64,000 nucleotides of DNA from Dongia deserti (GTDB lineage Bacteria; Pseudomonadota; Alphaproteobacteria; Dongiales; Dongiaceae), in contig NZ_QORW01000001.1 of assembly GCF_003574735.1 (NCBI RefSeq), positions 558,001 through 622,000 of the forward strand, in the 5' to 3' direction. Each line of letters starts with the position of its first letter. Positions within the stretch are counted from its first letter, which is position 1. Below are positions 35,388 through 44,132 of the stretch, piece after piece. The notes under the pieces are model-generated. The model made no database searches and was not told the DNA's origin. It was given only the letters and a program-made list of their open reading frames with translations. Both the position numbers and the translations under genes were made by a program.

Positions 35388-36649
35388 CCAGCACCGCCCA
35401 CATCGATGATGCGTTGGTCGTCGCCGACCTGGAACGGCAACTCGCGCACTGGCTCGCCGCCGCGCGCACGTTCCGCGATGCGGAAGAGTTCGCGTCGCTC
35501 GAAGCCTGGCGCTCGGTCGAGCGCGACACCGGTGCGCCACTGCGCAGGCAAATGCATGCGACCGTGGAAGAACTCATCGCGCTGGGCAACGCCACGGCCG
35601 CGCTCATCCAGGCGGCGCACCGTGACCCGTCGAGGATCCCGCACGCGTCCGCGGGGGTGCAGCGGTTTCGGCGTCGCTACCAGCAGGTCGACACCACTCT
35701 CGATTTCCTTGGCGACGCGGTGAACTCGCGCACGAGCCCAGTCCTACGCGCTGCGCTGACCAACCTGGATCGGCTCGCTGTCGCCAGCATGGCGCCGGTG
35801 CTGCAACGCGCGAACAAGCCCGTGCCGCGCGTGCTCGTGTACCAGGACAAAGGCACCGGCGCATCGATCCTGCGCGCGGGCGTCCGTCTGTGGGCGCCTG
35901 GGGCGATCATGCCCGTCGCGGCGATCAAGATCGTGCGTCACAACCTCTATCGTCCGACCTCCCTCTTCCATGAAACGGGCCACCAGGTCGCGTTCCTCAC
36001 CGGCTGGGTGCCGTCGGTGCGCGATGCCATCTCCCGCGCGCTCGCCGGCGACGCCGAACTGCAGGCGATGTGGACGCCCTGGGCCTCGGAGATCGCAGCC
36101 GACGTGTACGCGTTCCTGCACACCGGCTATGCCTCGGTCGCCGCGTTGTACGATGTGGTCGGCGATGTTAACACCATCCTGCGCTGGCCCGTCGGCGATC
36201 CACACCCGATCGGCTGGCTGCGCACCGCCCTGGGCTGCGCATTTTCCGCGCAGTGCTACGGCCGGCAAGGTCCGTGGACCAAACTGCTGCGCGCGATGCA
36301 GGCACGCCATCCGACGCACGGAGTCGATCCCACGCTGCAAGGGCTTCTCGTACGCTCGACGAAGGCGATGCCTGCGATCGCCGCCGCCTGCCTGTCGGCA
36401 CCCGTCCCGGCGCTGGGCGGCAAACCGATGACCGACATTCTCGATCCACAGCGCGTGTCGCCCACCGCGCTTGCGGAACTCGAGCGCACCGGCGGTCCCG
36501 CGCTCTGGAGCTCACTGCATTGGCGGCGAAGCGAGGGCATTCGCCTCATCGCGCTCGCCGGCCTGCGCGAAGCCGAACACCCCGACACCGCGCCCGCGTG
36601 GATCGACCGCGCCCGCGCGTGGCTCACCACCGAAGCACGCGTCGCCTGA
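35384..36649 (+). CDS. Putative zinc metallopeptidase with HETGH motif (operon gene 2)
   Basis: A 421-residue protein starting at ATG 35384, which overlaps the previous stop (ATGA). An HExxH zinc motif appears in SLFHETGHQVAFL at about residues 193-205. A candidate third ligand and second acid lie ~40 residues on in PWASEIAADVYAFLHTGYAS, the arrangement of gluzincin-type metallopeptidases. Before it, ILRAGVRLWAPGAIMPVAAIKIVRHNLYRP could be the edge strand of such a domain. There is no signal peptide, so the substrate may be a partner protein or it may leave the cell by another route. Family not identified. Confidence 0.8.
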   Translation: MTSTAHIDDALVVADLERQLAHWLAAARTFRDAEEFASLEAWRSVERDTGAPLRRQMHATVEELIALGNATAALIQAAHRDPSRIPHASAGVQRFRRRYQQVDTTLDFLGDAVNSRTSPVLRAALTNLDRLAVASMAPVLQRANKPVPRVLVYQDKGTGASILRAGVRLWAPGAIMPVAAIKIVRHNLYRPTSLFHETGHQVAFLTGWVPSVRDAISRALAGDAELQAMWTPWASEIAADVYAFLHTGYASVAALYDVVGDVNTILRWPVGDPHPIGWLRTALGCAFSAQCYGRQGPWTKLLRAMQARHPTHGVDPTLQGLLVRSTKAMPAIAAACLSAPVPALGGKPMTDILDPQRVSPTALAELERTGGPALWSSLHWRRSEGIRLIALAGLREAEHPDTAPAWIDRARAWLTTEARVA

Positions 36650-36664
36650 CGGAAGGACAAAACC

Positions 36665-37069
36665 ATGCCGCAAGCTCAACCCTCCGGACCGATTGATCCA
36701 AAGCTCGAAGCCCGACTGGCGCTCCTGGAAGAAGTCTTCTGCAAGTTCGCGCGCGATGAAGCCACCCAGAACGTCATCGGTGGCGGATTCAGCAATGTCG
36801 CAGACCAGCTCGAATCGATGACTCGCTACTTGCAGGGCATCAACGAGCAGATGGCGCCGCTCCGCCAACTCAGCGGGCCGAAGGCCAATCTCGATCATGA
36901 CCAGAGGGTACGCCTGAAATACCTGGTCAAGTCATTGACGGCGCCGCGGTGGACTCTTGCCGCGGTGTCCATCCCCGAACTCCCCGTCCGCTACATCGGG
37001 CAATCCCTGCCTGAGCAACCCCTGATGGCTCTGGACGAGGACGTCCAAGAGAGGAGCGCGGCACAATGA
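36665..37069 (+). CDS. Small protein of unknown function (operon gene 3)
   Basis: A 134-residue, mostly helical protein starting MPQAQPSGPIDPK, with GGAAGG before the ATG at 36665. A possible coiled-coil runs through LEARLALLEEVFCKFARDEA and FSNVADQLESMTRYLQGINEQM. It is encoded 15 bp after gene 2 and overlaps gene 4 (ATGA at 37066). No known domain. Size and helicity suit an adaptor or chaperone for one of the large products; this is speculation. Confidence 0.75.
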   Translation: MPQAQPSGPIDPKLEARLALLEEVFCKFARDEATQNVIGGGFSNVADQLESMTRYLQGINEQMAPLRQLSGPKANLDHDQRVRLKYLVKSLTAPRWTLAAVSIPELPVRYIGQSLPEQPLMALDEDVQERSAAQ

Positions 37070-38196
37070 TCCAGCAACTCGTCAGACGCATCTTCGACGT
37101 CGGCCTGCCCGCGTTCGGCGGCATGCCCGCGGTGCCCGCGAACGACCTCAACGCCGCCGCGGCCGTGGTGCTCACTTCCGATCCGCTGGACCTGGTGCTG
37201 TACATGGAACAGATCTGGGATCTGTTCGATCCGTGGAATCCGAATCCCAAGCCCGCGGGCCCGGCGCGCAGGAACCTGTGGACGACCGGCCGCTTCAACA
37301 TGCTCGGCACCAATGGCAACCCGGCATGGGACCACCTGGGCTACAGCTTCGTCATCGAGAACACGCGCGCGGTGCAGATTCTGCGCCGCGTCGTGCGCGA
37401 ATACCGTTCGGGCGAAGGTCTCGGCATACCGTCGGTCGCGACGCAACGTTGGTTGAATGTGTCCGAAGCGTTGCTGTTCGGCACGATGAACCCGATGTCG
37501 CCGTGGCTGGTGATGGGCTCTCCTCCGCTCGAACCCGAAGCGGAACGCCGCGCAGCGTATTTCCGCCTGCTTGGGCTGGAGCTCGCCTTCGGCAGCGAAG
37601 ACAACCGTCCGCCGGTCTACAACAAGGCAAACGCGGCGAACGTTGGATTCGTCCGACTGTTCGAGGAGTTGTTGTACGAGTTGTGGCAGGCACTGGCAAA
37701 CCTGAAGAACATGTCAGGCGTCAACGTCGCCGACAACGACCGCATCTACCGCATCGCCGAGGAACTGCAGTTCATGCTGCGCTCGCGGCGACAGGGCCAG
37801 TTGCTCGCGCGCGAGGAACTGGCCGCAGCGATGGTGCTGGGCTGGGTCGACCTCACGCTCGCCACCGACACGCCCGTCGTGCAGGACCTCAAGGCGAACG
37901 CGACCTCATCCGCGACCCGCTTGAAACTCATCGGCCAACGCGTCGGCCTGCCCGCGCACGGCAAATCCGGGGAGTTCTTCTCCATGGCCGCCGAACTTTC
38001 GCTGTTCCTGCGTACCCTCGAGTCCAACCTCATCACCGGCCCAAGCACCGCGGCAGTATTGTACACGCCGGCAACACCGGTCGGCGAGGCGACTCATCGC
38101 GTCATCACCGAATGGTCATCGGCCACAGGCAAGGACCTGAAGTCCCGCGCGCGGCCGGTCGAGACGCAACGTCGCCAATTGATTGCCGTGCGCTAG
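37066..38196 (+). CDS. Protein of unknown function (operon gene 4)
   Basis: A 376-residue protein starting MIQQLVRRIFDVGLP. Segments include VLYMEQIWDLFDPWNPNPKP, ARRNLWTTGRFNMLGTNGN and GLELAFGSEDNRPPVYNKAN. Ala/Leu-rich helices follow (EELLYELWQALANLKNM). It shows no signal peptide or transmembrane helices and no catalytic motif that I recognise. It overlaps gene 3 by four bases and is followed after 9 bp by gene 5, whose AGGAGG ribosome site lies next to this stop. Tight packing argues it belongs to the same assembly or pathway. Confidence 0.75.
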   Translation: MIQQLVRRIFDVGLPAFGGMPAVPANDLNAAAAVVLTSDPLDLVLYMEQIWDLFDPWNPNPKPAGPARRNLWTTGRFNMLGTNGNPAWDHLGYSFVIENTRAVQILRRVVREYRSGEGLGIPSVATQRWLNVSEALLFGTMNPMSPWLVMGSPPLEPEAERRAAYFRLLGLELAFGSEDNRPPVYNKANAANVGFVRLFEELLYELWQALANLKNMSGVNVADNDRIYRIAEELQFMLRSRRQGQLLAREELAAAMVLGWVDLTLATDTPVVQDLKANATSSATRLKLIGQRVGLPAHGKSGEFFSMAAELSLFLRTLESNLITGPSTAAVLYTPATPVGEATHRVITEWSSATGKDLKSRARPVETQRRQLIAVR

Positions 38197-38205
38197 GAGG
38201 ACATC

Positions 38206-41200
38206 ATGGCCAGCGCAAGAGACCCGGGCATTCTCGACCTCGATAGTCCGTTCGCCGAGGGCTTCGACGCGTCGGAGGAGCAGGACGCGCGGCTTGAGCT
38301 CGCGACCCTCCACGAAATGCCGTTCACCGGCGGATTCGAAATGCTGGCGGAAGACGTCGAGCGGCCGATTCGCCAGCGCGGCGGCGCCACGTTCCCGTCG
38401 GGACTAGTGCTGCAACTGGGCGACGGTCCCACCGGCGATCACGAAGACCACTGGGATCCGCACAACACGGGCCTGCCCCTGCTCGCGACCGGCCCGGCGA
38501 CGCACGGCGAACGCGTATCGCCGCACTTCACGGTGCGCGAGATGGTGTCGAGTGGCGGCGTGGCATCGCCGCTCGCCCGGATTTCGCCACAACTCGTGCG
38601 CGTCCTTGAGGCGATCCGCGTCCGCGCCGGCAAGCCCGTCCGCATCACGTCGGGCTATCGCTCGTGGCGGCGCAACCAGGATATCTACCGCGCGCGCGGC
38701 CAGCGCCCCACGCTTAGCCGCCACTGCTCGGGACAGGCCGTCGACTTCAAGATTGCCGGCATGAATGGCGTCGAATTGGCCAAGCTGGCGATCGATGCAG
38801 CAGGCACGAACCTCGCGATCGGCCTGGGGTCCGACTTCATCCACGTCGACGTTCGCGGCACGTGGACCTTGTGGGAGTACTCCAAGAACGCCGGAGGCAA
38901 GGCTGCGATGGCCGAAGTCACGCAGCATCGCGCGGCCGTGTTGAAAGGCAGAGCCCCCACGCCCGCGCCACCCAAGCCGACGCCACCGTCACCGGCGCCT
39001 TCGCAGTCGAATCGTCTGGTGGTCGAACACCATCCGCTCCTGAAAGGCCACAGAGGAACCGCACCGGATCTCGTGCTGCGATGGGCAAACGTCGACGCGC
39101 CGGGTGCCGTCGATGTCGTGGTGCACTTCCATGGATACTCGGACCACAAGGCCGGCATGCGCCTGCCAACCCACAAGGAGAGCATCAGCGGCCTCGATTT
39201 CGGCAGCGTCAGTCGCCCGATCCTCGGCATCCTGCCGCGTGGCAGTTACGCTGGCGATCGGCCGGGCCGGAATCCCGACAGCTACGATTTCCCCGCGCTG
39301 ATCAAGCCGGGCGCGTTGGACGCGCTTATCGATGATGCGCTCGCACGCCTCGGCCGCCAGACCGGCCACGACCTTCGCCGCGGTCGCCTCATCCTGACCG
39401 CGCACTCGGGCGGTGGCGCCACGCTGTTGAGAGCGCTCGCCCACAACGACCCCGACGAGATCCATGTGTTCGACGCGCTGTATCAATCCGGCGCGGCGCT
39501 GGTCGACTGGGCGAGGAAGCGCATCGCGCGCCAGGTCGCCTCGCCCGCACCAGTGCGGCCTGCCCTGCGCGTGCTGTATCGCGCGGGCACAAAAGCAAAG
39601 CCCGGCACGATGCCACACAGCGAAACTGTGGCACGCGGCCTGTGCTCGCTGCTGACGTCGAATGAGGCCTCGGGCCTCGCGCCGTTCTTTCGCGTCGACA
39701 TGACGCCGGTCGGGCATAACGACATCCCCCGCGAGTACGGGGGGACATTGCTGGGGAACGCCGGCCAGACGCTTCCGCGCACGACTACGTTCTCCTGCCC
39801 GTCCAGGACGTCGCGCGAAGCGGAATGGGGCGAGGATCCCGAAACCGAATCGCTCGCCTGGCTCGACGTGGAAAATAATGGGCTGGACGAAGCGCTCGAA
39901 TACGAAGAGGTGGGCGAGCAGCTGTGGGAAGCGGAGGGAGAAATCGAACCGGAGGGCGAGGAAGTCGAAGCTGAGTACGATACCGCGTACGAGGCCGAAG
40001 AAGAGGAATACGAGGTGAAAGACGAAGACCCTGAGTCCTTCGAACCCGAAACCCTCGAAGACCTGGAACCGGAAACTCTGGAAGACTCCGAATCCGTGAG
40101 CCACCTCGATACCCTCACCGACGAGGCCGACTTCCTGGCTGCCAATGATGAAGCCCTGGATGATGCCTTCGCCGACTTCGAGGAAGAAGCACCTCCGAAG
40201 GACAAGGTCGACGACTTCCTTGCGAGCCGCCGGTCGCTCTACAAAGTCTCCCTCGTTGGCGAAAACCTCCACATCAACCTCGCGCGGGACGCCTGGACCA
40301 AGGCTTATACCGCACGCGCGCTGACCGAAGGCGGTGTCGGCGCCGCCCTCAACGCCATATACATGGGCGGCGTCACCGCCGCGCGGGTGGAGAAGGTGTT
40401 CGCGCAGCTCGCCGGGACCGGCGTGAAATATACGCCCGAGAAACGCATGGCCAAGGGCGAAGGCGCAGTGCACGCCATCATAGTCACCCCCGCCGCGTTG
40501 GACGGCCTCGCACGGGCGCTGAACCTGACGCGGAAGGACATGGTCGAGGCCTGGCGTCTGCGGTTCGGCGAGACCGCATTCCTTGAATTCGCCCTGCGCT
40601 CGGCGTTCGGCAGCTTCCATCAACTCGTGCCGCACTTCTCCGCAAAAGCGCTTGCGGCGAAGCGGATGACCGTCGAACTGATCAAGCGCCTGATCGACAA
40701 GCACCCGGGCTCGGTGATCGAAGTAGCCAAGCGCCACCCCGCCGCAGCCGCATGGCGCGCCGCGTTCAAGCGCAACCTCGCCCTGCATTGGGCCGAGCGC
40801 GATCCGCAGATCACGGACCTCGACAAGTGGACATGGGCGCAATGGGCGAAGGCGATCTTCGAACTCACCACGACTACGCGCGACACGCTGAATGCGCAGA
40901 TCCTCCGCCAACGCGAAGAAGACCGGAAGCACGCGCGCAACGAACACCTGCGCCCGCACGAGATCGCGGTGGATGATGCGGCGAAGTTCATCCTTGAGAA
41001 CTACGAACCTACACACCAGGAGAAGCTGCACACCACGTTTTGGATCGTGCACGGCGGCCTGCACCTCACCAACATCAAGGGCGAACCGATCTTCCTGCTG
41101 CGGGTGGACAGCAGCAAGGTGATCTACCAGCACCTCCCGACCAAGAAATTCTACCAGCAAACGCTCGAAGGCTTCGGCGACGAACAGCTGTATGGCATCT

Positions 41201-41883
41201 ATGCCGAGGCAGGCAGGAAGTCGCAGGGCGCCATCGCGCTGACGAAATGGGTGATTGGCCTGGCGGGCGCGGTATTCCCGGTCGTGCGCTACGGGCTCAT
41301 GGCCACGGACGTGCTCAACGCGGCGTTCAAGCTGAAAAAAAATCAAGCGGCGCTGGAAAGCAGCTACGAGAGCATCAAGTTGGCTTATGGCAATATAGAC
41401 AAGCTGCTGCCCGGCGTGCTGCCGAAGATCTGGGACGCGGTGCTCGACAAGCGCAACGCCGCGCTCTTCAATCCGTTGCAGAACCCTGATCCCGGCGCGT
41501 GGCTGAAGGTCGTGATTCGCCTGGTTATGATGCGGCAGGCGCGCGTGGTGAGCGGGTCCTATGCCTCCGAGGCGGTGACCGGCTTCCTCAACAAGGCGTG
41601 GAAGGCGATCAAAACCGGCCTGTCCGCACTGTGGGAAGTCATCAAGCACGTGATCGTGCTCGGGCCAGCGGTCGTGGGATCGACGGGCGTGAGCGGCGAG
41701 CGCGCACTGAATATGGCGGAGGAGCGTCTGAAGAAACTAGGTGTGGCCGACGCAGCGGCCATCGTTCTGCAAGTGCGGCGACTGTCGAAGGCCGACCTGG
41801 AACGGCTTAGCCGCGAGGTGAAGGACCTGGTCGACAATTCCACCAAGCTTATCGATGTTGTGCGCGACTCGCTGTCTTGGTGA
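38206..41883 (+). CDS. 1225-residue multidomain protein: peptidase M15, hydrolase-like and large unknown C-terminus (operon gene 5)
   Basis: ATG at 38206 has AGGAGG just upstream. The N-terminus contains LDSPFAEGFD (residues 12-20). Residues ~100-220 are a peptidase M15-type domain: HFTVREMVSSGG, ITSGYRSWRRNQ, zinc motifs SRHCSGQAVDF (His near 171, Asp near 178) and DFIHVDVRG. A Pro-rich linker (PAPPKPTPPSPAP, ~255) leads to an alpha/beta-hydrolase-like domain with VVHFHGYSDH (~304) and nucleophile elbow TAHSGGGAT (~400). Residues ~545-675 are strongly acidic with EPETLED repeated. The last ~550 residues are unrecognised, helical, with a hydrophobic stretch near 1020-1045 (WVIGLAGAVFPVV). No signal peptide. 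It may be an exported effector or peptidoglycan-active protein. Confidence 0.85.
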   Translation: MASARDPGILDLDSPFAEGFDASEEQDARLELATLHEMPFTGGFEMLAEDVERPIRQRGGATFPSGLVLQLGDGPTGDHEDHWDPHNTGLPLLATGPATHGERVSPHFTVREMVSSGGVASPLARISPQLVRVLEAIRVRAGKPVRITSGYRSWRRNQDIYRARGQRPTLSRHCSGQAVDFKIAGMNGVELAKLAIDAAGTNLAIGLGSDFIHVDVRGTWTLWEYSKNAGGKAAMAEVTQHRAAVLKGRAPTPAPPKPTPPSPAPSQSNRLVVEHHPLLKGHRGTAPDLVLRWANVDAPGAVDVVVHFHGYSDHKAGMRLPTHKESISGLDFGSVSRPILGILPRGSYAGDRPGRNPDSYDFPALIKPGALDALIDDALARLGRQTGHDLRRGRLILTAHSGGGATLLRALAHNDPDEIHVFDALYQSGAALVDWARKRIARQVASPAPVRPALRVLYRAGTKAKPGTMPHSETVARGLCSLLTSNEASGLAPFFRVDMTPVGHNDIPREYGGTLLGNAGQTLPRTTTFSCPSRTSREAEWGEDPETESLAWLDVENNGLDEALEYEEVGEQLWEAEGEIEPEGEEVEAEYDTAYEAEEEEYEVKDEDPESFEPETLEDLEPETLEDSESVSHLDTLTDEADFLAANDEALDDAFADFEEEAPPKDKVDDFLASRRSLYKVSLVGENLHINLARDAWTKAYTARALTEGGVGAALNAIYMGGVTAARVEKVFAQLAGTGVKYTPEKRMAKGEGAVHAIIVTPAALDGLARALNLTRKDMVEAWRLRFGETAFLEFALRSAFGSFHQLVPHFSAKALAAKRMTVELIKRLIDKHPGSVIEVAKRHPAAAAWRAAFKRNLALHWAERDPQITDLDKWTWAQWAKAIFELTTTTRDTLNAQILRQREEDRKHARNEHLRPHEIAVDDAAKFILENYEPTHQEKLHTTFWIVHGGLHLTNIKGEPIFLLRVDSSKVIYQHLPTKKFYQQTLEGFGDEQLYGIYAEAGRKSQGAIALTKWVIGLAGAVFPVVRYGLMATDVLNAAFKLKKNQAALESSYESIKLAYGNIDKLLPGVLPKIWDAVLDKRNAALFNPLQNPDPGAWLKVVIRLVMMRQARVVSGSYASEAVTGFLNKAWKAIKTGLSALWEVIKHVIVLGPAVVGSTGVSGERALNMAEERLKKLGVADAAAIVLQVRRLSKADLERLSREVKDLVDNSTKLIDVVRDSLSW

Positions 41884-41888
41884 ACACG

Positions 41889-42712
41889 ATGCGCGCCTTG
41901 GCCCGTGCCCTGCCCTATGCCATCCGGATCGGCGGCCACGATGGCAAGCCCGTCGAAATGGTGGTGTTCGATCCGCGCAGCGGCGCATGGCTCGCCTCGT
42001 TCACCGTCGGCGCGCACACGGTGTCGTTGCGCGGGCCGCCCCGGCGATTCCGCGAAGCCGGACACGTGGTCGGACATGCGGCCTGGGTGCGCGTGTTGCC
42101 TGAGCCCTTCTGCGAACGGAACATCGATCCCGACTGGCTCGCACAGGCGCTCGCGGCGAATCTCGGCGGCGAACCCGACATTCTCGCGATCGCGATGCAG
42201 TACATCGGCGATGCCGCGAGTTATGGCCCCTGATCGGCGGCACGCGCGAAGAAGGCTCGGATTTCAACGACTACCTCGGCATCGCATGGTACTACCCCGA
42301 CGAGCCAATCGACCCGCCGGAACAACACCAGTTCGGATGCATGGACTGCTCCGGCTATGTGCGCATGGTCTACGGCTACCGCAGCAAGATGGCGTTGTGC
42401 CGCGCACCGCGGGATGACCACGCGGCCATTCCGCGCCGCGCGCACGAGATGGCCAGCCACGCGCCGGGCGTCAGAGTACCGCGCGATGAAGCGGTTCCTG
42501 GCGATCTGATGTTCTTCAACACCGATGCCGACGACGGACCGCGAATCGACCACGTCGGCATTTACCTGGGCTGCGACACCAAGGGCCACCGCCGCTTCCT
42601 CTCCAGCCGCAAGCGTGCCGACGGCCCCACGATGGGCGACACCGGCGGCAAGTCGATCCTCGACGGCGATGGGTTATATGCGAACGCGTTCTGTGAGGCG
42701 CGCCGCCTCTGA
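41889..42712 (+). pseudogene. NlpC/P60-family protein, interrupted by a -1 frameshift (operon gene 6)
   Basis: The first frame (MRALARALPYAIRIGG...) runs for 114 codons to YIGDAASYGP and stops at TGA 42231-42233. Stepping back one base at GGC-CCC-TGA (42225-42233) gives CTG ATC GGC and continues LIGGTREEGSDFNDYLG..., then QHQFGCMDCSGYVRMVYGY with the catalytic Cys, and GPRIDHVGIYLG with the catalytic His, to the stop at 42712. The GDASYGPL-x-DG-TREEG join is what I recall for intact actinobacterial homologues, so this is one ~274-residue gene. Family members cleave peptidoglycan peptides or related amides. The break could be a mutation, an assembly error or programmed slippage. Confidence 0.8.
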
Positions 42713-43071
42713 TCCACAAGTTATTAGCGAGGTTTTTGACACATCTTCAAGCGCCTCCGCTACGAGCGCCTCGCTAAGGGCCGCTATGTGCCAATCTCAG
42801 ACATCGGACGCTGCTCCGGAAGGTCGAGCTGACCGTCTGAAAACGGACGCCTCGCGATCTTGATGGCCTTTGCGTATCCATTCTCACGGCCAGTGACTTC
42901 GTTCAACATGGTGAGTTCCATCCTTACCCGTGGTGGGTAAGATCTTGGACGCGCTTGGCGGCGTCGACCGCTGGAAGACTTACCTTGCAGCGACCTTCGT
43001 CGGCGCTGGCGGCGTTCCCCCGCCGCGGCCGATCGTCGATCTGAGATGTACGATTCGGATACAAGGGTCTA
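42713..43071. other. Intergenic region after the six-gene operon
   Basis: No gene seen. The convergent LysR gene ends at 43072, so both transcription units end here. No clear Rho-independent terminator. Confidence 0.4.
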
Positions 43072-44016
43072 TCAGCGATCAACATCCCGCCGCCGAGTGC
43101 CTCCGCCAACGATACTCTTGGGCAGATCGGCAAGGCGCGCTTTGAGGCGCGGCTGCGCAAAATCCAGAAAAGCGCGCAGTTTGACCGGCATGAAACGGTT
43201 GGGCGAATACACGAAGCTGACGGGAAGCGCGGGCGGCTGGAAATCCTGCAACAGCGGAATGAGCTCTCCAGATTTGATCGATTCCGCGACGTGATAGGAG
43301 AACGCCACCGTGATTCCGATGCCGGCGCGCGCGGCGTCGCAAGCCGATTCAAGATTGCTCACGACCAGCCGCGATCGCACCGGCACGGCATGGGTCTGGT
43401 CACGTTTGAAGACCCATACGTTGGGCGATTGGATGGGCGGATAGCTGATGCAGTCATGGGTGGAAAGATCGATGGGCGATTTGGGCGTTCCCCTCGCTTT
43501 CAGATATGACGGACTCGCGCAGGCTACGCGGTAGATTTCCCCGATCCGCACTGCAATCAGGCTGCTATCGGCGAGCGTGCCAAGGCGCAGGCCGATATCG
43601 ACGTGCTCTTCCAGGAGATTGACGGCGCGGTCTTGCAGGCCGAGGTGAACGTCAACCTCAGGGTAGGCCGCAAGGAACTCCGCGAGCACGGGCTGTAGAT
43701 ATAGGCGGCCAAGGGCGACTGGAGCAGACACGCTGAGATCTCCGCGCGGTGTTGTGTATTCGCCGGAGGCGGCCTGCTCTGCTTCCGCCACATCGGCCAG
43801 GATTCGTTTTGCGGCAGCGATATAGGAGCGGCCCGCGTCCGTCGGCACGAGCGCTCGGCTCGAGCGATTGAACAACTTCGTCTGCAGATGCGCTTCGAGC
43901 TCGGACACTTTCCGGCTCACCGTGGCGAGTGGCGCCTTCTGCTGACGCGCCGCAGCAGACAAGCTTCCGGCCTCAGCGACAGCCAGCACCATCGACATAG
44001 CCTCAAAGCGATCCAT
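43072..44016 (-). CDS. LysR-family transcriptional regulator
   Basis: A ~314-residue regulator. The start MDRFEAMSMVLAVAEAG (44014-44016) begins directly at the LysR HTH, with SLSAAARQQKAPLATVSRKVSELEAHLQTKLF. The effector domain follows (GDLSVSAPVALGRLYLQPVLAEFLAAYPEVDVHLGL, DIGLRLGTL). It is divergent from the SDR oxidoreductase at 44133, the standard LysR layout, and probably controls that gene and the efflux genes beyond it. Confidence 0.92.
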   Translation of the reverse strand: MDRFEAMSMVLAVAEAGSLSAAARQQKAPLATVSRKVSELEAHLQTKLFNRSSRALVPTDAGRSYIAAAKRILADVAEAEQAASGEYTTPRGDLSVSAPVALGRLYLQPVLAEFLAAYPEVDVHLGLQDRAVNLLEEHVDIGLRLGTLADSSLIAVRIGEIYRVACASPSYLKARGTPKSPIDLSTHDCISYPPIQSPNVWVFKRDQTHAVPVRSRLVVSNLESACDAARAGIGITVAFSYHVAESIKSGELIPLLQDFQPPALPVSFVYSPNRFMPVKLRAFLDFAQPRLKARLADLPKSIVGGGTRRRDVDR

Positions 44017-44021
44017 GACGT

Positions 44022-44036
44022 TTCCATTTTCTGGAA
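44022..44036. promoter_or_regulatory. Dyad in the LysR/SDR intergenic region
   Basis: TTCCA-N5-TGGAA is a perfect dyad 6 bp upstream of the LysR ATG in the 116-bp divergent region. It is a candidate autoregulatory site; its spacing differs a little from the usual T-N11-A box. Confidence 0.35.
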
Positions 44037-44132
44037 GCCTAGATCCCAATTTTGCCAGATACCCGTGGTTTTCGGAAGGGTCTATCTAGTCGCTCGAGCA
44101 AACCCCTCGACCACCGACGCAAGGAGATCCAG

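Noticed and set aside
32997-42712. Phage or contractile injection cluster
   Set aside because: Lytic-type domains are present, but no tail tube, sheath, baseplate, tape measure or holin genes are seen.
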